From NCBI GenBank assembly GCA_018296165.2, contig JACKQL020000007.1, positions 1,364,001 through 1,428,000 of the forward strand: 64,000 nucleotides of DNA, given 5' to 3'. The translations under genes were made by a program, and so were the position numbers. This document shows, one piece after another, positions 34,571-47,649 of this stretch. This stretch comes from Termitomyces sp. T153 (lineage: Eukaryota; Basidiomycota; Agaricomycetes; Agaricales; Lyophyllaceae). The notes under the pieces were generated by a model. That model was not told the origin of the DNA. It made no database searches and saw only the letters and a program-made list of their open reading frames with translations. Every line of letters starts with the position of its first letter. Positions within the stretch are counted from its first letter, which is position 1.

Positions 34571-36831
34571 TTACACAACGATAACTTCATCTACCTTCCT
34601 TCTTTTCGCAGCAGGACCCTCGTCGTCAGAATCGTCTATGATAACAATAGGAGTACCTGGGTCCACTGGGAGGCCACTGACGTCCATTAGCATCGCGTCT
34701 GTCACGGAGGCAGTCACGGAGGCAGTCACGGGCAGTGGTGGTGGTGGCGGAGATGGCCCTTCAGGGGCAGCTGTGTCAACAGTCGAGACCTCTATAGGTT
34801 TGTGTTCAAGGGGACCAGTAGTCAATGGGGCTCCCAAAGGATTTCCTGGGATAGCACCTTTCTTCCCCATCCCTTTCACTCGCTTAACCTTATTTCGTCC
34901 CTTCGCTCTCCGTTGTTTCAGGACTTTGACCATATGATCCTTGAGAACCTGTAAAGCTGCAACCATCCCCATCTTCTCCAGACCCTCCAAAGTCTCCTTC
35001 GTAAGCTCGCCGAACACGTCAGGGTCCAAAATAAGTGTCCGCTCATGCAGAATCATGTATCCTTCTTTCGCAGAATTATGAGGGTGTGATGGCGAAAAGT
35101 CTGGATGTGTTGGAGGAATAGGTCCTAGAATGATAGGGAGATTGACGTCTGGCACAATCTGACCAGCAGGCTTCGCTGGTGGCGGCGGAACTGGTGGCGG
35201 CGATTGCACGGAAAGTGTAGTCGAAGAGGGTGCAGACGGCGAGGCAGTCGTGGCCTTTGCCAGAGTAGAGATGTGGGCAGTTGACATGGGATGCATGGTC
35301 CAGGCTGCATAAGGGTTGGGGCCACTTATCGGGGTACCTGTGTATCCAGAAGTAGCAGTTGCGGGTTGTGGTATTGTCGTCATGTGGGGATGAGGAGTGG
35401 GGTATGCGAATACCCCCGTTGTGGCGGGGGTTGTAGTAGTGGCCTTACCAGGAGTCGACGATGTACTAACACCTGTCGATGGAATTGGTACTGCATTTGT
35501 TGCCAAAGGAGTTGAACTTTTCATAGAAAGAGGAGTAGATGTCAGTGGTGGCGGTAGGGGTGCACCTTTGAGATCACCCTTGACGCTTCTCTTCAAGGCA
35601 GGTTCTAAGACGGCATTTTTGTCCTTCTTCCTACCTCTGGCTTGACCATCAGCACCTTGGGGACCAATGGCTGCTGCTGCTTGCAAGATCTTGGTTTCTT
35701 GTTCCTCCAGAGATTGTGAATGCTCCGGATCGAGTTTCCAAAAAAAACCCTTTCCTCTATCCCCTCCGCACCGTTCCAGTTTCTGAAAAGCTTTACTTGA
35801 CGATAGATTGTGGCGAACAGAACTCTGTTACAGATAGGGAATTAGTAGAATAACTTGGGCCCGAATATAGAACAGACCATCCAAGAGGCATCTGAATATC
35901 GATAGTACTCGTGCGTATTCATGATCCATGAACATATCTCCTGCAGCGTAGCCTTCTCGCCGATAGCTTTGATAGCTCTGTAGATGAGCTGGGCATAGGT
36001 GTAAGGAGGCTTGGGAGGCATGTCCTCCGGTTTCGGCCTCGGCGGCACCGGCGGTTCCACATCTCCTTTTTTCCGTTTCTTCGTCGCAGCGGCTTTGTTA
36101 GATTTGCCGATTGAATTTGAATTAGGAAGTTGCGGTGACCGAGCTAATGGACGCGGCCTGGGAGGTGGCGGAGACGTTACATTGATGTGAGATTCTGGAG
36201 AAGGTGGTGGAAGCTTGGTTTCAACAGGGAGTGGCGGTGGAGTATGTGAAGGCTGGGACGACGGAGGGGATATAGAGGTAATGTCGACAGAGGGTGAGCG
36301 CGGTCTATCGCGAGATGATTGGGAACTTGGAGATGGAGTGTCCTCTGGAGGAGGCGGGGGAGGAAGCACGAAGTGGAACGTGCGTGATGCGATCTGAATT
36401 TGGGATCTACACATACTATGAATGGGAGGACAAGACAACGAGACAAGAACCACTCACCTCTCCCCAAGGGGCGCTCGCGTTCCACTACCAGACCAGACGC
36501 CGTCGACCCATGCACCGTTACGACCTATAACGACAAGAACAAACCGATCTTCGTCCTGGTCGTACTCTATCTTCGCGTGGAGACGCGAGACACTCTTAAG
36601 AGCACCAAGATCCACATCTACCTGTACATGCTCAGCTGTGGACGAAGTGGCAGTGTTCGGGTTAGGAGCGCATCGGCGACCGATAGTAACAGACAGAGTT
36701 TGAATGTAGAAAGTAAAATGAGGAAAGACGAGGGAATAATAAGCAGAAATCTTGTCCTGCGCAAGGGTTATGGACTCTTGCTTGTTGATAAGGAATTGAT
36801 TAGGGGATGCAGAGCGAGACCGGGTATCCAT
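34571..36831 (-). CDS. FHA-forkhead transcription factor (Fhl1/Fkh2 type)
   Basis: Combines a phosphothreonine-binding FHA domain with a forkhead DNA-binding domain, a pairing found in fungal Fhl1 (ribosomal protein genes) and Fkh1/2 (mitotic genes). Exons 36831-36458, 36415-35878 and 35824-34571 give about 721 residues. The FHA core is SVTIGRRC, SVSRLHAKIEYDQDEDRF and VIGRNGAWVDG; the GR...SRxH...NG residues needed for phosphopeptide binding are all present. The forkhead part is PPYTYAQLIYRAIKAIGEKA, LQEICSWIMNTHEYYRYSD, then SSVRHNLSSSKAFQKLERC and GKGFFWKLDPEH. The tail is Pro/Thr/Ala-rich. Between the domains is a Pro-rich linker. The start MDTRSRSASPN gives the shortest extension before the FHA domain. 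Which of the two orthologue groups it belongs to is open. It shares a 276-base promoter with MTP18. Confidence 0.88.
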
Positions 36832-37107
36832 AGAGGGCAGCGAGACGTCGACGAGCTCAAGAGAGGTTCGTTCCAGATGACTTGGCCCGTGCAATTGCCA
36901 ACTCCGGGCGTCAAGCCCACGTGATGATCGAATCGAAATACTTATGTAATTGCTTCGTTTCATAATCAACTTTTGATGGCCGAACACTGTTCGGACGGCA
37001 TCAGCCAGAGCTCACATTTTTATAATTTTTCGATTGATGCGGAAACGGGTTTTCTGAAAACGCGGCTGTGGTATACTTACATATCGTCATTTCTATCCTT
37101 TTCTTCC

Positions 37108-37916
37108 ATGACTGGCACTACTGACGTTACGATCGACGCTGCTAAAGACACCGTCAAAAAGCTCGCGGACAAGGACGCGAACACCACAAACTCCGACGTT
37201 CGTTATTTGGCTTATGGTGCGCGAATCCGGACTGCCCTCCGTGCGGCTACTCGGTACATTGCATATGTATGTTAGCCCAAACATTCTTAAGCGGTAATCT
37301 CTTGAATCCTGGCTGGTTACCATTAGACCAGTGACATCGGCGAGGCCTTCCGTCCCGTCGTGCCTCCATGGGTCGTGACCGCCGCATATGGCGTTTCGTG
37401 GCTTTATCTTGCAGGGTATGCATATGCGATCATAGATGATGATTGGAATCTTATTGAACTTCGCAGTGATGTGGGATACGAATCCTACAAGGCTCACCGT
37501 CGTGGCCCATCCCCGATAGAGGCAGCCAACTTCTCTGAACCCACGCGTATTGGAATCGCAGCCGTGCAGCGCGCGACATTCCAGTCCATAGCATCCATGT
37601 TTGTCTTTCTCAATTTTTCTAACGTAAATTGGTTTGGATTGACCCGCGGTTCCTTCGCAGGGCTCTTCCCGCGTTAACCATACACACTGCTGTTGCGCAG
37701 GCAAAGAAAGCATTCAAGAATGTCAAGAACATTCGTCTTCGAACGTGGGGTCCGACTGCCACTGGCCTGGCGATCGTCCCCATTCTGCCTTACCTCTACG
37801 ATCATCCTGTAGAACGTGCCACCGAGCGTGCATTTGACTGGATGAGAGAGAAGATCATAGAATCCAACGGGAGATCCCAATTGCAAGAGATTCCCAAGAG
37901 CAAGACGGAATTATAG
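37108..37916 (+). CDS. MTP18: Mitochondrial fission process protein MTP18
   Basis: Mtp18/MTFP1 is an inner-membrane protein that promotes mitochondrial fission. Three exons, 37108-37266, 37327-37598 and 37661-37916, give 228 residues. The family's block DVRYLAYGARIRTALRAATR is followed by SDIGEAFRPVVPPWVVTAAY, GVSWLYLAGYA and PTRIGIAAVQRATFQSIAS. The third exon holds a hydrophobic segment and a PYLYDHPVERA motif. About three or four membrane helices can be seen. The second intron starts with GTTTGT and splits the Met codon of MALPALTIHTA. The start ATG is the first in frame. It is divergent from the FHA-forkhead gene. Confidence 0.9.
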
Positions 37917-38136
37917 AGTCTTGCCCTGCATGATATCCGGTTTCTGGACAACGGCCCAAGTTGAACTTGGCATTTCACTAGACGAATCACGCCAATATTT
38001 AGAACTTAATTTGGTTGTGTCGCAATGTACATTACATTATATTTATATCTTAATATTGCAGACAATCTAGATATCCCTGAAGATGCAAATAGGTATGATA
38101 GCAAAAGCAAATACGACAAACAAGTCCAAAATCCTA

Positions 38137-39732
38137 CTACAGAGTTGTTTTCCCCAGAGCCAATGGAATTGAGCTAATGCTGCTCGGGGGAATCAGGCCC
38201 ACCTCAGTTACGACAGCTGTTATGGACGAAGGTGGTGTCAAGTCGTACAGCGGATTCAGGATATCAAGATTGGGCGTTGAAGGAAGGATCGGCGAACGTT
38301 TGGGAGGTGTTGAAAAACGTACTGGAGCTGAAACACCTGAGTACAAGAAATGCAAAAACAAGAACATATTCTCTCACCAAGCTCGTTCTTGCCAAAACCA
38401 TCCAGCATGACACCATCGCTGAACTTATACGTCTCGCAGCATACCATGACAGGTACAGAATGCGTCTTGGCAATCATCGCCACAAGTGCTGTTCCAGCGC
38501 GTGAGTAGACTGCGCCGTTCGCACTCAGCGAATGAGCACCAAGGAGGACGGTAGTGACCTCCGTCATAAGCGATGGCAAAGCAGGAAGTAGCGCATATGT
38601 GCAAGGTATCGGTGGATAGACCTTTGTCAGATTTCTAAGCAATGCCTTGCCTACAAGCTGATCAGTAAGATAAGCATGCAAGTACAATCGAACACACCTT
38701 CTAAGAGTGGACGTGAATCGACTACAATGACAGAGAAACGCTTTCCCTCTTCATGTGCATTCAACAGAATTTTTTCCACGACCGAGGATCTAGTCATGCT
38801 GTCAACAACTACTGGTATACCTATTGAACATATCCACAGACCTTGCATAAGTAAGAATGACATCGCCGTCATTGATCTTCTTGCCTGCAAGTTCTTGAAT
38901 GACTTCATCTGCGATGATGATTCTATCCCGAATGTAGTCATCGATTTTCTGACACAGTACGTCTTTCGCCTAGGATCACGAGTTGAGTCACGTCGAATCA
39001 GCATTGAGTGAAAGCAAACACACATCTTGCTCAATCATGTCAATGTCTGACCCACTGATCTCTAGTTTCAGCTGCCTGATCGCGTTACCCATTGTCACAG
39101 ACATCGGACGTGAAGAAACAAGATGCGTGATCTGAGGCGAAAGATGCGTCATAAGATGTCTAGAGAGCGTGTTGTTCGGTGGTGTGGTGTAATCTTGAAT
39201 AACCTGAATTGGTGATCAACAATAAAAGAAAAGAATAGAGACAAAAGAAACGCACTGATTTGAAAGCAGTCAGTGTGGCGATGCATCTCGCGTTAGAGCC
39301 ACATATACAGAACTCAGAAAAGAGAAGACCGAGACGTATGATAGCTGGATGAATGTCGCCTTTTATCGCGTGTCCAATTGGTTTCGGGAGTCCAAAGTGT
39401 GAAAATATTTGCAAGCCTCGAGAAACTGCTGCACTATCATCTGCAGCTGCTGCAGAGTTATTCACCGTCTCCTTCGTCTGCAAAGACCTTATAGCGCCAC
39501 TTCCGCTAGCATCTCCAGATTTTTTCTGTAATGTTGGTGGAGTTCTTGGCGGTTTTGAGTGATTTGGCTCCTTTGCAGCAGATGGACCACCGTGAGCAGT
39601 TTTTTGAGCAAGTTTTGCCGCACGCTGTCTCTCTTGAAGTTCTCGTCGCTCGGCTTTGGTCATAGACTTTTGAGAGGGCTGAGAAGTGGGTTTGGCATCT
39701 AGTTGGCCATCGATTTTGGTTGGAGCAGGCAT
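38137..39732 (-). CDS. GCD2: Translation initiation factor eIF2B subunit delta
   Basis: eIF2B is the guanine nucleotide exchange factor for eIF2; delta is one of its three regulatory subunits and senses phosphorylated eIF2-alpha. Six exons, 39732-39256, 39203-39024, 38969-38842, 38789-38698, 38650-38378 and 38336-38137, give 449 residues. The N-terminal 100 residues are Lys/Ala/Ser-rich. The IF-2B core includes MSVTMGNAIRQLKLEI, GDVILTYARSSVVEKILL, KRFSVIVVDSRPLLEG, ALLPALPSLMTEVTTVLLGA, ANGAVYSRAGTALVAMIA and PVMVCCETYKF. All joins keep frame. Note that the third intron has two nearby acceptors; the downstream one gives the conserved spacing. It is divergent from RAT1 with a 257-base shared promoter. 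Confidence 0.92.
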
Positions 39733-39989
39733 CCACGATGATCTGAAAACAGTATCTCGGGTATCAGTGTTTATGAGAGTAGATAATTCAACTAAGAGAA
39801 TCCCAGAACGCAGGGTCTTGCTCGTCTTGAACGTTGAACTCTTTCGAGTCAGGATTCCGAGGTGACCATAAGGTCACGTGTCTCCGTTACTTGTCACCTA
39901 CACCGACCACGACGGCGACGAAGCCACGAAGCCAGCGGGTTGAAACGCACAAGTCTTGCTTTTCCTTGTAAACGTATTCTCTCCTAATA

Positions 39990-42900
39990 ATGGTATTCAC
40001 ATTCTTTCATCACAAGTACGTCGCTGATATATGTCAATAGGGTGTTCCTGCCCTTTTTCGTTGGCTTAGTAAAAAATACCCTAAAATCAGTCCGTTTGCT
40101 CAAACATCATTCATGTACCCTGATCCGGCTGACTCCTATCTTCTCTAGTTTATCCTGTGGTAGAGGAGGAAGAAGTCAAGGTTACAGATGACAATGGCAA
40201 CTCCGTACCGATTCCAGTCAACATAACAGAACCTAATCCCAATGGTGCGGAGTTCGACAACCTATATCTTGACATGAATGGAATAGTGCGTACTTACTCC
40301 AGAATATTGTTCTTTTTAAGTTACTGAATGAGACCTGCATAGGTCCATCCTTGTACGCACCCGGAAGGAAAGGTCAGATGCACGCTATCTCAATATCTGC
40401 AACCCTTTTGAGCTTTGTATTCCAGCCCGCCCCGGAAACTGAGGAAGAAATGATGGTGGAGATTTTCAAGTACACTGAACGAGTCGTCAACATGATACGA
40501 CCCCGGAAACTATTGTTCATGGCTATTGGTGAATCGGCCTTTCACTTTGATTTTCACTTGGTTCTCAATCACTTGTTTTAGATGGCGTTGCTCCTCGAGC
40601 GAAGATGAACCAGCAACGTTCTCGCCGTTTTCGTTCTGCGCAGGAGGCGAAAGAGAAAGAAGAGGCACGAAAAGAGTCTGTTGCTTTATGGGAAGGTCTG
40701 TATGTCGAAGTTGAGCACACATATATGTTATTGACCTTTCCATCTAGCAATGGGCAAGGAAGTAAGCGAAGAGGAAAAGAACAAAGTTTCGTGGGACTCG
40801 AATGCTATCACACCTGGGACACCATTTATGACTTTGCTCGCGTCATCTCTTCGCTATTGGGTAGTCAAGAAAATGAATACAGATCCTGGTTGGAAGACCG
40901 TGAGAATTCCAATGATCTTGTTACGCTATCCATTCTTATCCTTTTTGCAGATGCAGGTAATCATATCTGACGCTAGCGTTCCCGGCGAGGGAGAACATAA
41001 GATTATGGATTTCATCAGACGTCAGCGTGTCAATTCTGGATACGACCCCAACACTCGTCACGTAATCTATGGCCTGGTATGAACCTTCTCGTCTCTTTCT
41101 GGCATATATAATCCTTACGATTGTCAATAGGATGCTGATCTCATTATGTTGGCTTTAGCAACACATGAACCCCAGTTTAGAGTCCTCCGAGAGGACGTCT
41201 TTGCTAACGATACTAGCCCTAATACTTGTCGAATGTGTGGTCAAGAGGGCCACTATGCTGCTCAATGTACTGGCACAAAAGCTGACATCCAGAAAAAGCC
41301 TCCATCAGATCAAAAGCCGTTCATCTTTCTCGATGTTGCTATCTTACGCGAATACTTGGAGGTCGAACTTAACATCCCTCAGTCTGCAATCCCGTTCTCA
41401 TTAGAGCAAGCAATTGATGATTGGGTGCTTCTGATTTTCTTTGTTGGCAATGACTTCCTTCCCCATCTTCCTTCGCTCGAGATTCGTGAAGGAGCTATCG
41501 ATACCCTGCTCAGGATATGGAAACAAGAACTTCCTAGAATGGGTGGATATCTGACATCACATGGCCGGCTTGAGCTGGCGAGAGCACAGATTATTCTTGA
41601 AGGTTTAGCTAAAAGAGAAGATGAAATCTTCCGAAAACGTCGTGAAGGTCTGTCATGCCTCTGTTCATGTCTATTCTTGTTTCCGGCCATTTTCCTCTCT
41701 CTTAATATAGAACTTGCCATTGACACGAATATTTTTCTTTGTTGATTTTAGCTGAAGAGCGGCAGGATCAGAATGCGAAACGGCGTAAGTTGGAACAACA
41801 AAACAGTAAAGCTGGTTTTACTACTGGCCCTTCGCCCACTTTGGGCTTGACTGTAAACCCTGTAAACCCATCCCCCTCTGTTCCATCCGCTCATCCCTCT
41901 CTTCCCAAACGTCCCACCTATGATTTTGCCGCGACTGCAGATTCAATTGGCTTGGGTGCTGCACCGACTACTCAATCTGTCCAAAATGTCCCTACAGCTG
42001 CACAGGCATTAGCTGGATCCAATCGTGATGTAGTAGCAAATCGGCGTGCGATCCGCATGGCCAATTTGAGTGCCGCTGAAGTCCTGAAGGCGGAATTGTC
42101 TGGGCTTGTTCCTGTAAAATCTCTACCTGCGAAGCCTCCTTCCCCAACCAAACCCGTTGTGCCTATTGCAACCCTCGAAGCTGCACCTATGAGTTGCAGC
42201 CCAATCATCGCAAGTATCGATTCTGTCACTCCGCATGTCGATGAAGATGAGGAAGTTCCTGGCTTTGGAAACCATCGTAGTGTTGTGCCTCCTGAGCCCG
42301 TTTCCAAAAATGATGCAATCATTGTAGATTCGAAAGATGTAGATGTGGACAGAAAGTCTGATGCTAACACTTCGTTCAACACGAGTGGTGACTCAGACCA
42401 CGTCGCGGGTGTGAAGCGGAAATTCGAAGAAGGCCCAGCTGTCCCAGATGAGTCGGTCGACGATATCATCACTGTTGAAGAAGAGGACGATGCTCCGTCC
42501 GATGCACCATCTGGTGTTCCAGCTCTGAAGGTGAACCCAGATGGGACGGTAGAACAAGAGGATACAGTCAAGTATGTCCATTTTTGAGGCACCGACTAAT
42601 ACAACCACCAACTCATCTGTTTAAGACTATGGGAGCCTGGATATAAGGAGCGTTACTACAGACAGAAATTTGGAGTCGAACTCTCAGATACGGAGTTTCG
42701 GAACTGGTGCGTTAGGAAAGCTTCGTATCGTTGAGGCTTGTTGAGGTTCCTTTCTTTGCAGCATCACTAAAGCTTATGTTGAAGGCTTGTCGTGGGTTCT
42801 CCAGTATTATTATCAGGGTGTAAGATCTTTCACGTTACAATGTCATCGTCTGTCTGATTTGCTTGATTTACAGACACCGTCGTGGCAATGGTACTATCCC

Positions 42901-44250
42901 TATCACTTTGCCCCCTTTGCTGCAGACTTCGAGGATGTCGATAAGATAGACTTGAAATTTGTTCTTGGACAACCTTTCAAACCCTTTGAACAATTGATGG
43001 GGGTCTTCCCTGCCGCTAGGTTTGTCTCATGCGGTATTGATCATTGCTCTGTCCTAATCTCTACCCCAGTCGACAGCACATACCCTCCGTCTTCCATTCC
43101 TTGATGACAGCAGAGGATTCGCCTATCGTCGATTTCTATCCTGAAACGTTTGAAATTGACATGAACGGAAAGAAGATGGCTTGGCAAGGTGTTGCGCTTC
43201 TCCCATTCATTGATGAAAAGCGACTCCTAGATGCGATGACTAAGGAATACCCGAATCTTACGGAAGAAGAAGTTAAACGCAATCAATGGGGTAGCAACGT
43301 CATTTTTGCTTCAGACGAGCATCCAGTGTATCCTTTCTATGAAGGTTTGTACGGAAAACGTAAAAGTCAAGACGTAGGAATTTATTTCTGGTCCATTCGA
43401 TCATGTCTGACTTGCAGTGCAGCCTGTACCCATTGACCCAAGGAGGAGCGGCGGCATCAATGGAACGGTATTGAGAAATCCTGATTGCATTCCTGGATCT
43501 ACATACTATTGCCCATTCGAGATGAACGGTCTTCCTGATATCCAGAATGATTGTTCACTGTCTGCCCTATATTTCTTCCCAAAACAAATCACACCCCATC
43601 GATCTATTATGCTCCCGGGCGTGAAGAGGATGCCGAGGGTACTGACGTCAACCGACCTTGAAATCACTAGAAATGGTGGTCGGGGACGTGGACGGGGACG
43701 AGGTGGTTGGTCGAACGAAGGTATAAACGGCAGGTCAGGGAATTGGGCGAACGGAGGCGCCGATCGTAGGAATGATCCGTTCCATTCAGGCTCAAATAGC
43801 TATGGACAGAATTCGCAGAATGGGTATGGGAACGCTAGAGGAGGAAGCCGTGGATACGACAATCGCGGGAACTATCAACAAACCTCACGAACATCCTATC
43901 AAGCTCCGCCTCCACAACAGTATGGCGGCTATAGTACTCAGAACTATGGTGGACATAACTCAGGGAGGACTGGACCTCCATCCAGAGGTGGAGCGCCGCC
44001 CAGCTATGGAGGCTATGGAGGCTATGGAGGTGGTGGGTACACCGGCGGTGGAGGCGGTGGATACGGGAACACCAATGGAGCTTATGGAGGAGCAGCTCAG
44101 CAAGGTAGTGGTTACGGCGGCTATGGCGGCTATGGAACAGGAAGCGGAAGCTATGGTTATCCGGCCGCAAATAATGCTCTTGGGTACCAGGGAAATAGTC
44201 GAGGAGGTGCTCCATATGCTGCAAGTCGTGGACGGGGAAGGGGTTGGTGA
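39990..44250 (+). CDS. RAT1: 5'-3' exoribonuclease Rat1/Xrn2
   Basis: Nuclear 5'-3' exonuclease that trims rRNA and snoRNA and ends RNA polymerase II transcription. Fifteen exons give about 1,147 residues: 39990-39992, 40041-40089, 40149-40285, 40343-40372, 40426-40528, 40582-40695, 40748-40899, 40951-41076, 41131-41647, 41752-42571, 42626-42706, 42762-42819, 42874-43019, 43070-43344 and 43418-44250. The first coding exon is only the ATG. The XRN N-terminal domain has [54 protein letters not shown] and [14 protein letters not shown] with the acidic catalytic residues. A CCHC knuckle ([14 protein letters not shown]), a mark of Xrn2 and not Xrn1, follows. Then come [35 protein letters not shown] and AASRQHIPS. 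The last 190 residues are RGG/GYGG-rich, probably RNA-binding. Confidence 0.95.
43675..44245 (+). repeat. RGG/GYGG-coding imperfect repeats in RAT1
   Basis: The end of the RAT1 gene is made of imperfect short repeats rich in ggctatgga and ggacggg units, coding Arg-Gly and Gly-Tyr-Gly runs. Such a tract can gain or lose units and is likely to bind RNA. Confidence 0.7.
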
Positions 44251-44466
44251 TCATACATACATACTACATAATTTCATGCTAATATTCGAGCTGTACAAAC
44301 ACTGCCACTATCTATGAATTCAGGTTTCAGCATTTATCGATATCTGTGACAACTAATAGATAGCTAGTACATGATGTGACATCCAAACATGAACGGTAAT
44401 GTAAATCCAAAGAGTATGTGCATTGGGTATGTTTCTCTACTCATACAGCCAAGAGTATTTCGGGAA

Positions 44467-46576
44467 TCAATAGCGACCTCCGTAGCGACTTCCTGACGAG
44501 TATCCACTACCTCCTCCATAGCCACCCGCGGCCACATTGGTTGGCACATAGGTCATATAAAGGGCATATTTACGGGCCCTTATTTTTTCTCGACGTTTGC
44601 GGTGTCTTTCCTGACGCCTCCTTCTCCTTTCAGCTTCACGAGCGATCTTTGCCTCTTTGCGGCGACGCCCCTCCTCAAATATCTCGGCCATTTGCTGTTG
44701 AGGGTCACCATAACCAGGATATTGATATCTCCCTCCGCCGTATTCAAGATCTGAATCCGAATCATCGTCGATGCTTTCCTCTTCGGATGATATGTAGTCA
44801 TCAGGCTCTTCAAGGTAAGGCAAGGTCCCCTCAATGAGACCCGCATGGCGACCCGTGCGTCGTTCTTTTCCTCTGAAAAGAACAAGCTCTACGCCACGTA
44901 CCAAGAAGAAAGATTCGTTCCATAAGTTGACGAGATCTACAACAATAGTTGAACGCCTTGGCATCACTCCACCATGCTCGGGCTCGGGAATAGGCAGCTT
45001 TCCCGCCCATGCGAGAGCCATATCCTGTAAGTATTACGGCTCAGCTCGCTTTTGGATGATAGGCACAAGTCATACGTACATGCATCAGCCGACGCCAGTC
45101 TTCCTCGAAGACATCATGAGTCATGAGCACACCTGGTATCCTTGGAACCTCGGACCAGAACTTTTCCATATCCTGGATTTTCATGATGTCGAAAGGCGTG
45201 AAGGGATGGGAACCATTTACGGGACGCGAGAATCCTTCGGGAGCAGCTAGCTGTTGAGGCGGTGCACCTCGACCTGCGGCAAGCGGGGCACCGACAGACA
45301 TATTTGGAGAGGAACGCGACTGCGATAAGCCGGCCGCGCTCGAATTGTAAGGACCGAGAGGAACGGGGGAAGGGCCACGTGGTATGGGAGTCATCCTTGC
45401 GCGGTCTTGGGGAAGGATAGGCTGCCCTTCCATAACGTGACCGGCGGGGTAAACGGCACGAGGGACGCCTGCAGATGGCGTTGTTGGACGAAGGGGGTCA
45501 GTGGTACGATAGGGCATGTTTCCAGGCGGGACGAATGGAACTTCAGCAGGACGGGAGTTAGGAGAAGTGCTAGGTTGATATCCCGCGGCAGAGTAAGGCC
45601 TTCCGGTATTACTATAGGCCCCAAACGCAGTTGCCGCACCGTAAGGGCCCTCAGAGCGACTTACTGGACGAACGCCAGGATGAGGGCTGCGGGACCTATC
45701 GCTAACTTCATTGGCAGTGTACGCCTGTGGACGGGGAGCATGTGTTTTCACTTCTTTTTCACCAGTGTAGGCTTCTTTGCCTCGATCACGGAGATCGAGG
45801 TTTCCCATCTGGCGATCAAGATCGGAATAAGCGCTGTATACACTATAAGGGCTTCGATGATATTGAGTACCAGAACCGACCGATCCGGAGGTAGAGAATG
45901 AACTTGGAGGCACAGATGAACTGATGCTCTTACGAAGTTCACGATTTTGTGCATCCAGTTCTCGAGCATTGAGAAGATCTTTATCTAGGTCTTGCATACG
46001 TTTGGCTCCAGCTTCGTTCTGTCGTCGCCTAAGGATTGAAAGTCAATGTTGATTCAGGACTTCTTTGAGTCCGGACAAGTAGACAACGTACCAGTCATCT
46101 CCGGATTTGCGATTGAATATGGCTACGAGTTCCTGTAGAATCTCATTTGTCCACGAAGGTATAAGATTTCAAATGAAAGAAGGCTGACCCTACTGGCTGG
46201 TTGTACTCCAGTTGGTAGGGTCTGGGTGACTTCAACAGGCACCCATTGCATACCATTCACGACATTGTTCGAAATAGTATAACTAAGACGACCGGGTGGA
46301 TCAGCTTTTTTGTCCTTTTGACCGGTTTACAACTGACCTGGCTGGAACTGCTCTGAAGTAAGGTCGGCATGAATCGCTGGGATGATCAGCACGATTGAAC
46401 ACATACTTGAATATATGGTATAGAACCTGTCCTTCTTTCCCAGCCGATGTCATATAAGCGAGGGATCCATCGGTAGGAACTTGTCCAGTAGGAGTCTGCC
46501 GATAGTCTCTGTGTTGGTTCGCTAACGGTTGGTAATACGGTGAGGTAGGTCGGTAGGGCGATGCAGCTCGTTGCAT
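44467..46576 (-). CDS. Unknown Pro/Tyr-rich agaricomycete protein
   Basis: Exons 46576-46401, a 15-base exon 46352-46338, 46282-46189, 46132-46092, 46028-45080 and 45024-44467 give about 610 residues. The N-terminus is MQRAASPYRPTSPYYQP, followed by IFNRKSGDDWRRQNEAGAKR. The middle is a low-complexity Pro/Ser/Gly-rich region. The C-terminal third looks folded: FDIMKIQDMEKFWSEVPRIP, HDVFEEDWRRLMHDMALAWA, STIVVDLVNLWNESFFLVRG and VELVLFRGKERRTG, then an acidic stretch, a long Arg/Lys-rich helix and a Gly/Tyr end. I have seen this arrangement only as an uncharacterised protein in agaricomycetes and cannot name a function. The 15-base exon and its GTTCAA donor are inferred from frame and are less certain than the others. 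Confidence 0.7.
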
Positions 46577-46776
46577 GGTTAGATTTCTACCAGTACGAGC
46601 TAGGAAGGAGAAACGGTAAACACTGGGCTTGAACCTTTTACAGCCCTTGACCCAGGAGGAGAACAAGAAACATTGAAGCACAAAGACCTGATAAGATCAC
46701 TGTTGACAGGCGTGTGGGAATTCTATGCCTAAAACATAATAATTAAGAAAACTCTCAGTAAGTACAGTAGGTATAA

Positions 46777-47649
46777 TCATCCAAATCTCCAGTATAACAA
46801 TATGATTACAAGCAACCCAACTGCTCCAAGCGGTGCGTATTGGCGTATCATGGCGTTGAAATTTATGTTTCTTGCCGCTTTCCGGTACTTCTCGGATTCA
46901 GACTTCAGTGACGTTGACAAATGCGACATACCTATCAAGATTCTTCGGTCAACCAGGAGAGCAGAAATTAAGAATACACGTACGGTCAAGCGAATCTCCG
47001 CGCCACAGAAGCTCCTCCATGTTTTTGGTCATGATCCTCGTCACGTCATGTAGGTCGTCATTGAGTTTGTCAAGGCTAGACGTTGCTGTCGCCGTCCGTG
47101 TATCACGGTAGAGTCGCGCAGTTTTGGACATAAATGTGTCTGCAGAACAGTAAGAATAAAAGGGTCAGAGCCGATGAAAGTAGGTGGCGACGAACCGAAA
47201 CCGACAAATGCGTATGGTTTGCGAACCGACTCAACCTTCGGGCCATACGTTGTGGCAAACTCCTTCGACAACTCATCTAGGTACGAGAATGCAAGTTTAC
47301 GAGGATATGACTTGTCTGCTATCGTGAGGAATACGACATTTTCTGATATGAGGTAACTGGAGCGCAGCGGAGATAGTTCAGCGTGTACCGAGGCCAGAAC
47401 TGTGAGGCACAAACTGTAATGTATATTGACCGCTTTCAATCGAACACCGAGGCTCAGCATTGGGGGTAATGCGTCGGAAAATGAGTTTGGCTTGCTGTTT
47501 GTGTTCCTGAAGGGATTGCTCTGTCTGGACGACACGTCAGATTACATGGCCTGATTCTAAAGCCAATGCCACCACACCTGTTCGTCGTCTACGCTGGCAG
47601 CAAGAGGCAAGGCATCCGAAGCTCTGACGATGATTGTTGACCGAACCAT
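46777..47649 (-). CDS. SEC22: Vesicle SNARE Sec22
   Basis: Sec22 is the R-SNARE for traffic between endoplasmic reticulum and Golgi. Five exons, 47649-47578, 47518-47415, 47356-47196, 47139-46984 and 46931-46777, give 215 residues, the normal length. The longin domain is MVRSTIIVRASDALPLAASV, EHKQQAKLIFRRITPNAEPR, YLISENVVFLTIADKSYPRK and AFSYLDELSKEFATTYG. The SNARE motif follows, KLNDDLHDVTRIMTKNMEEL to the zero-layer arginine in LLWRGDSLDRMSHLS. A C-terminal membrane anchor (GAVGLLVIILLYW) ends the protein. All joins keep frame, and the stop follows WRFG directly. Confidence 0.95.
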
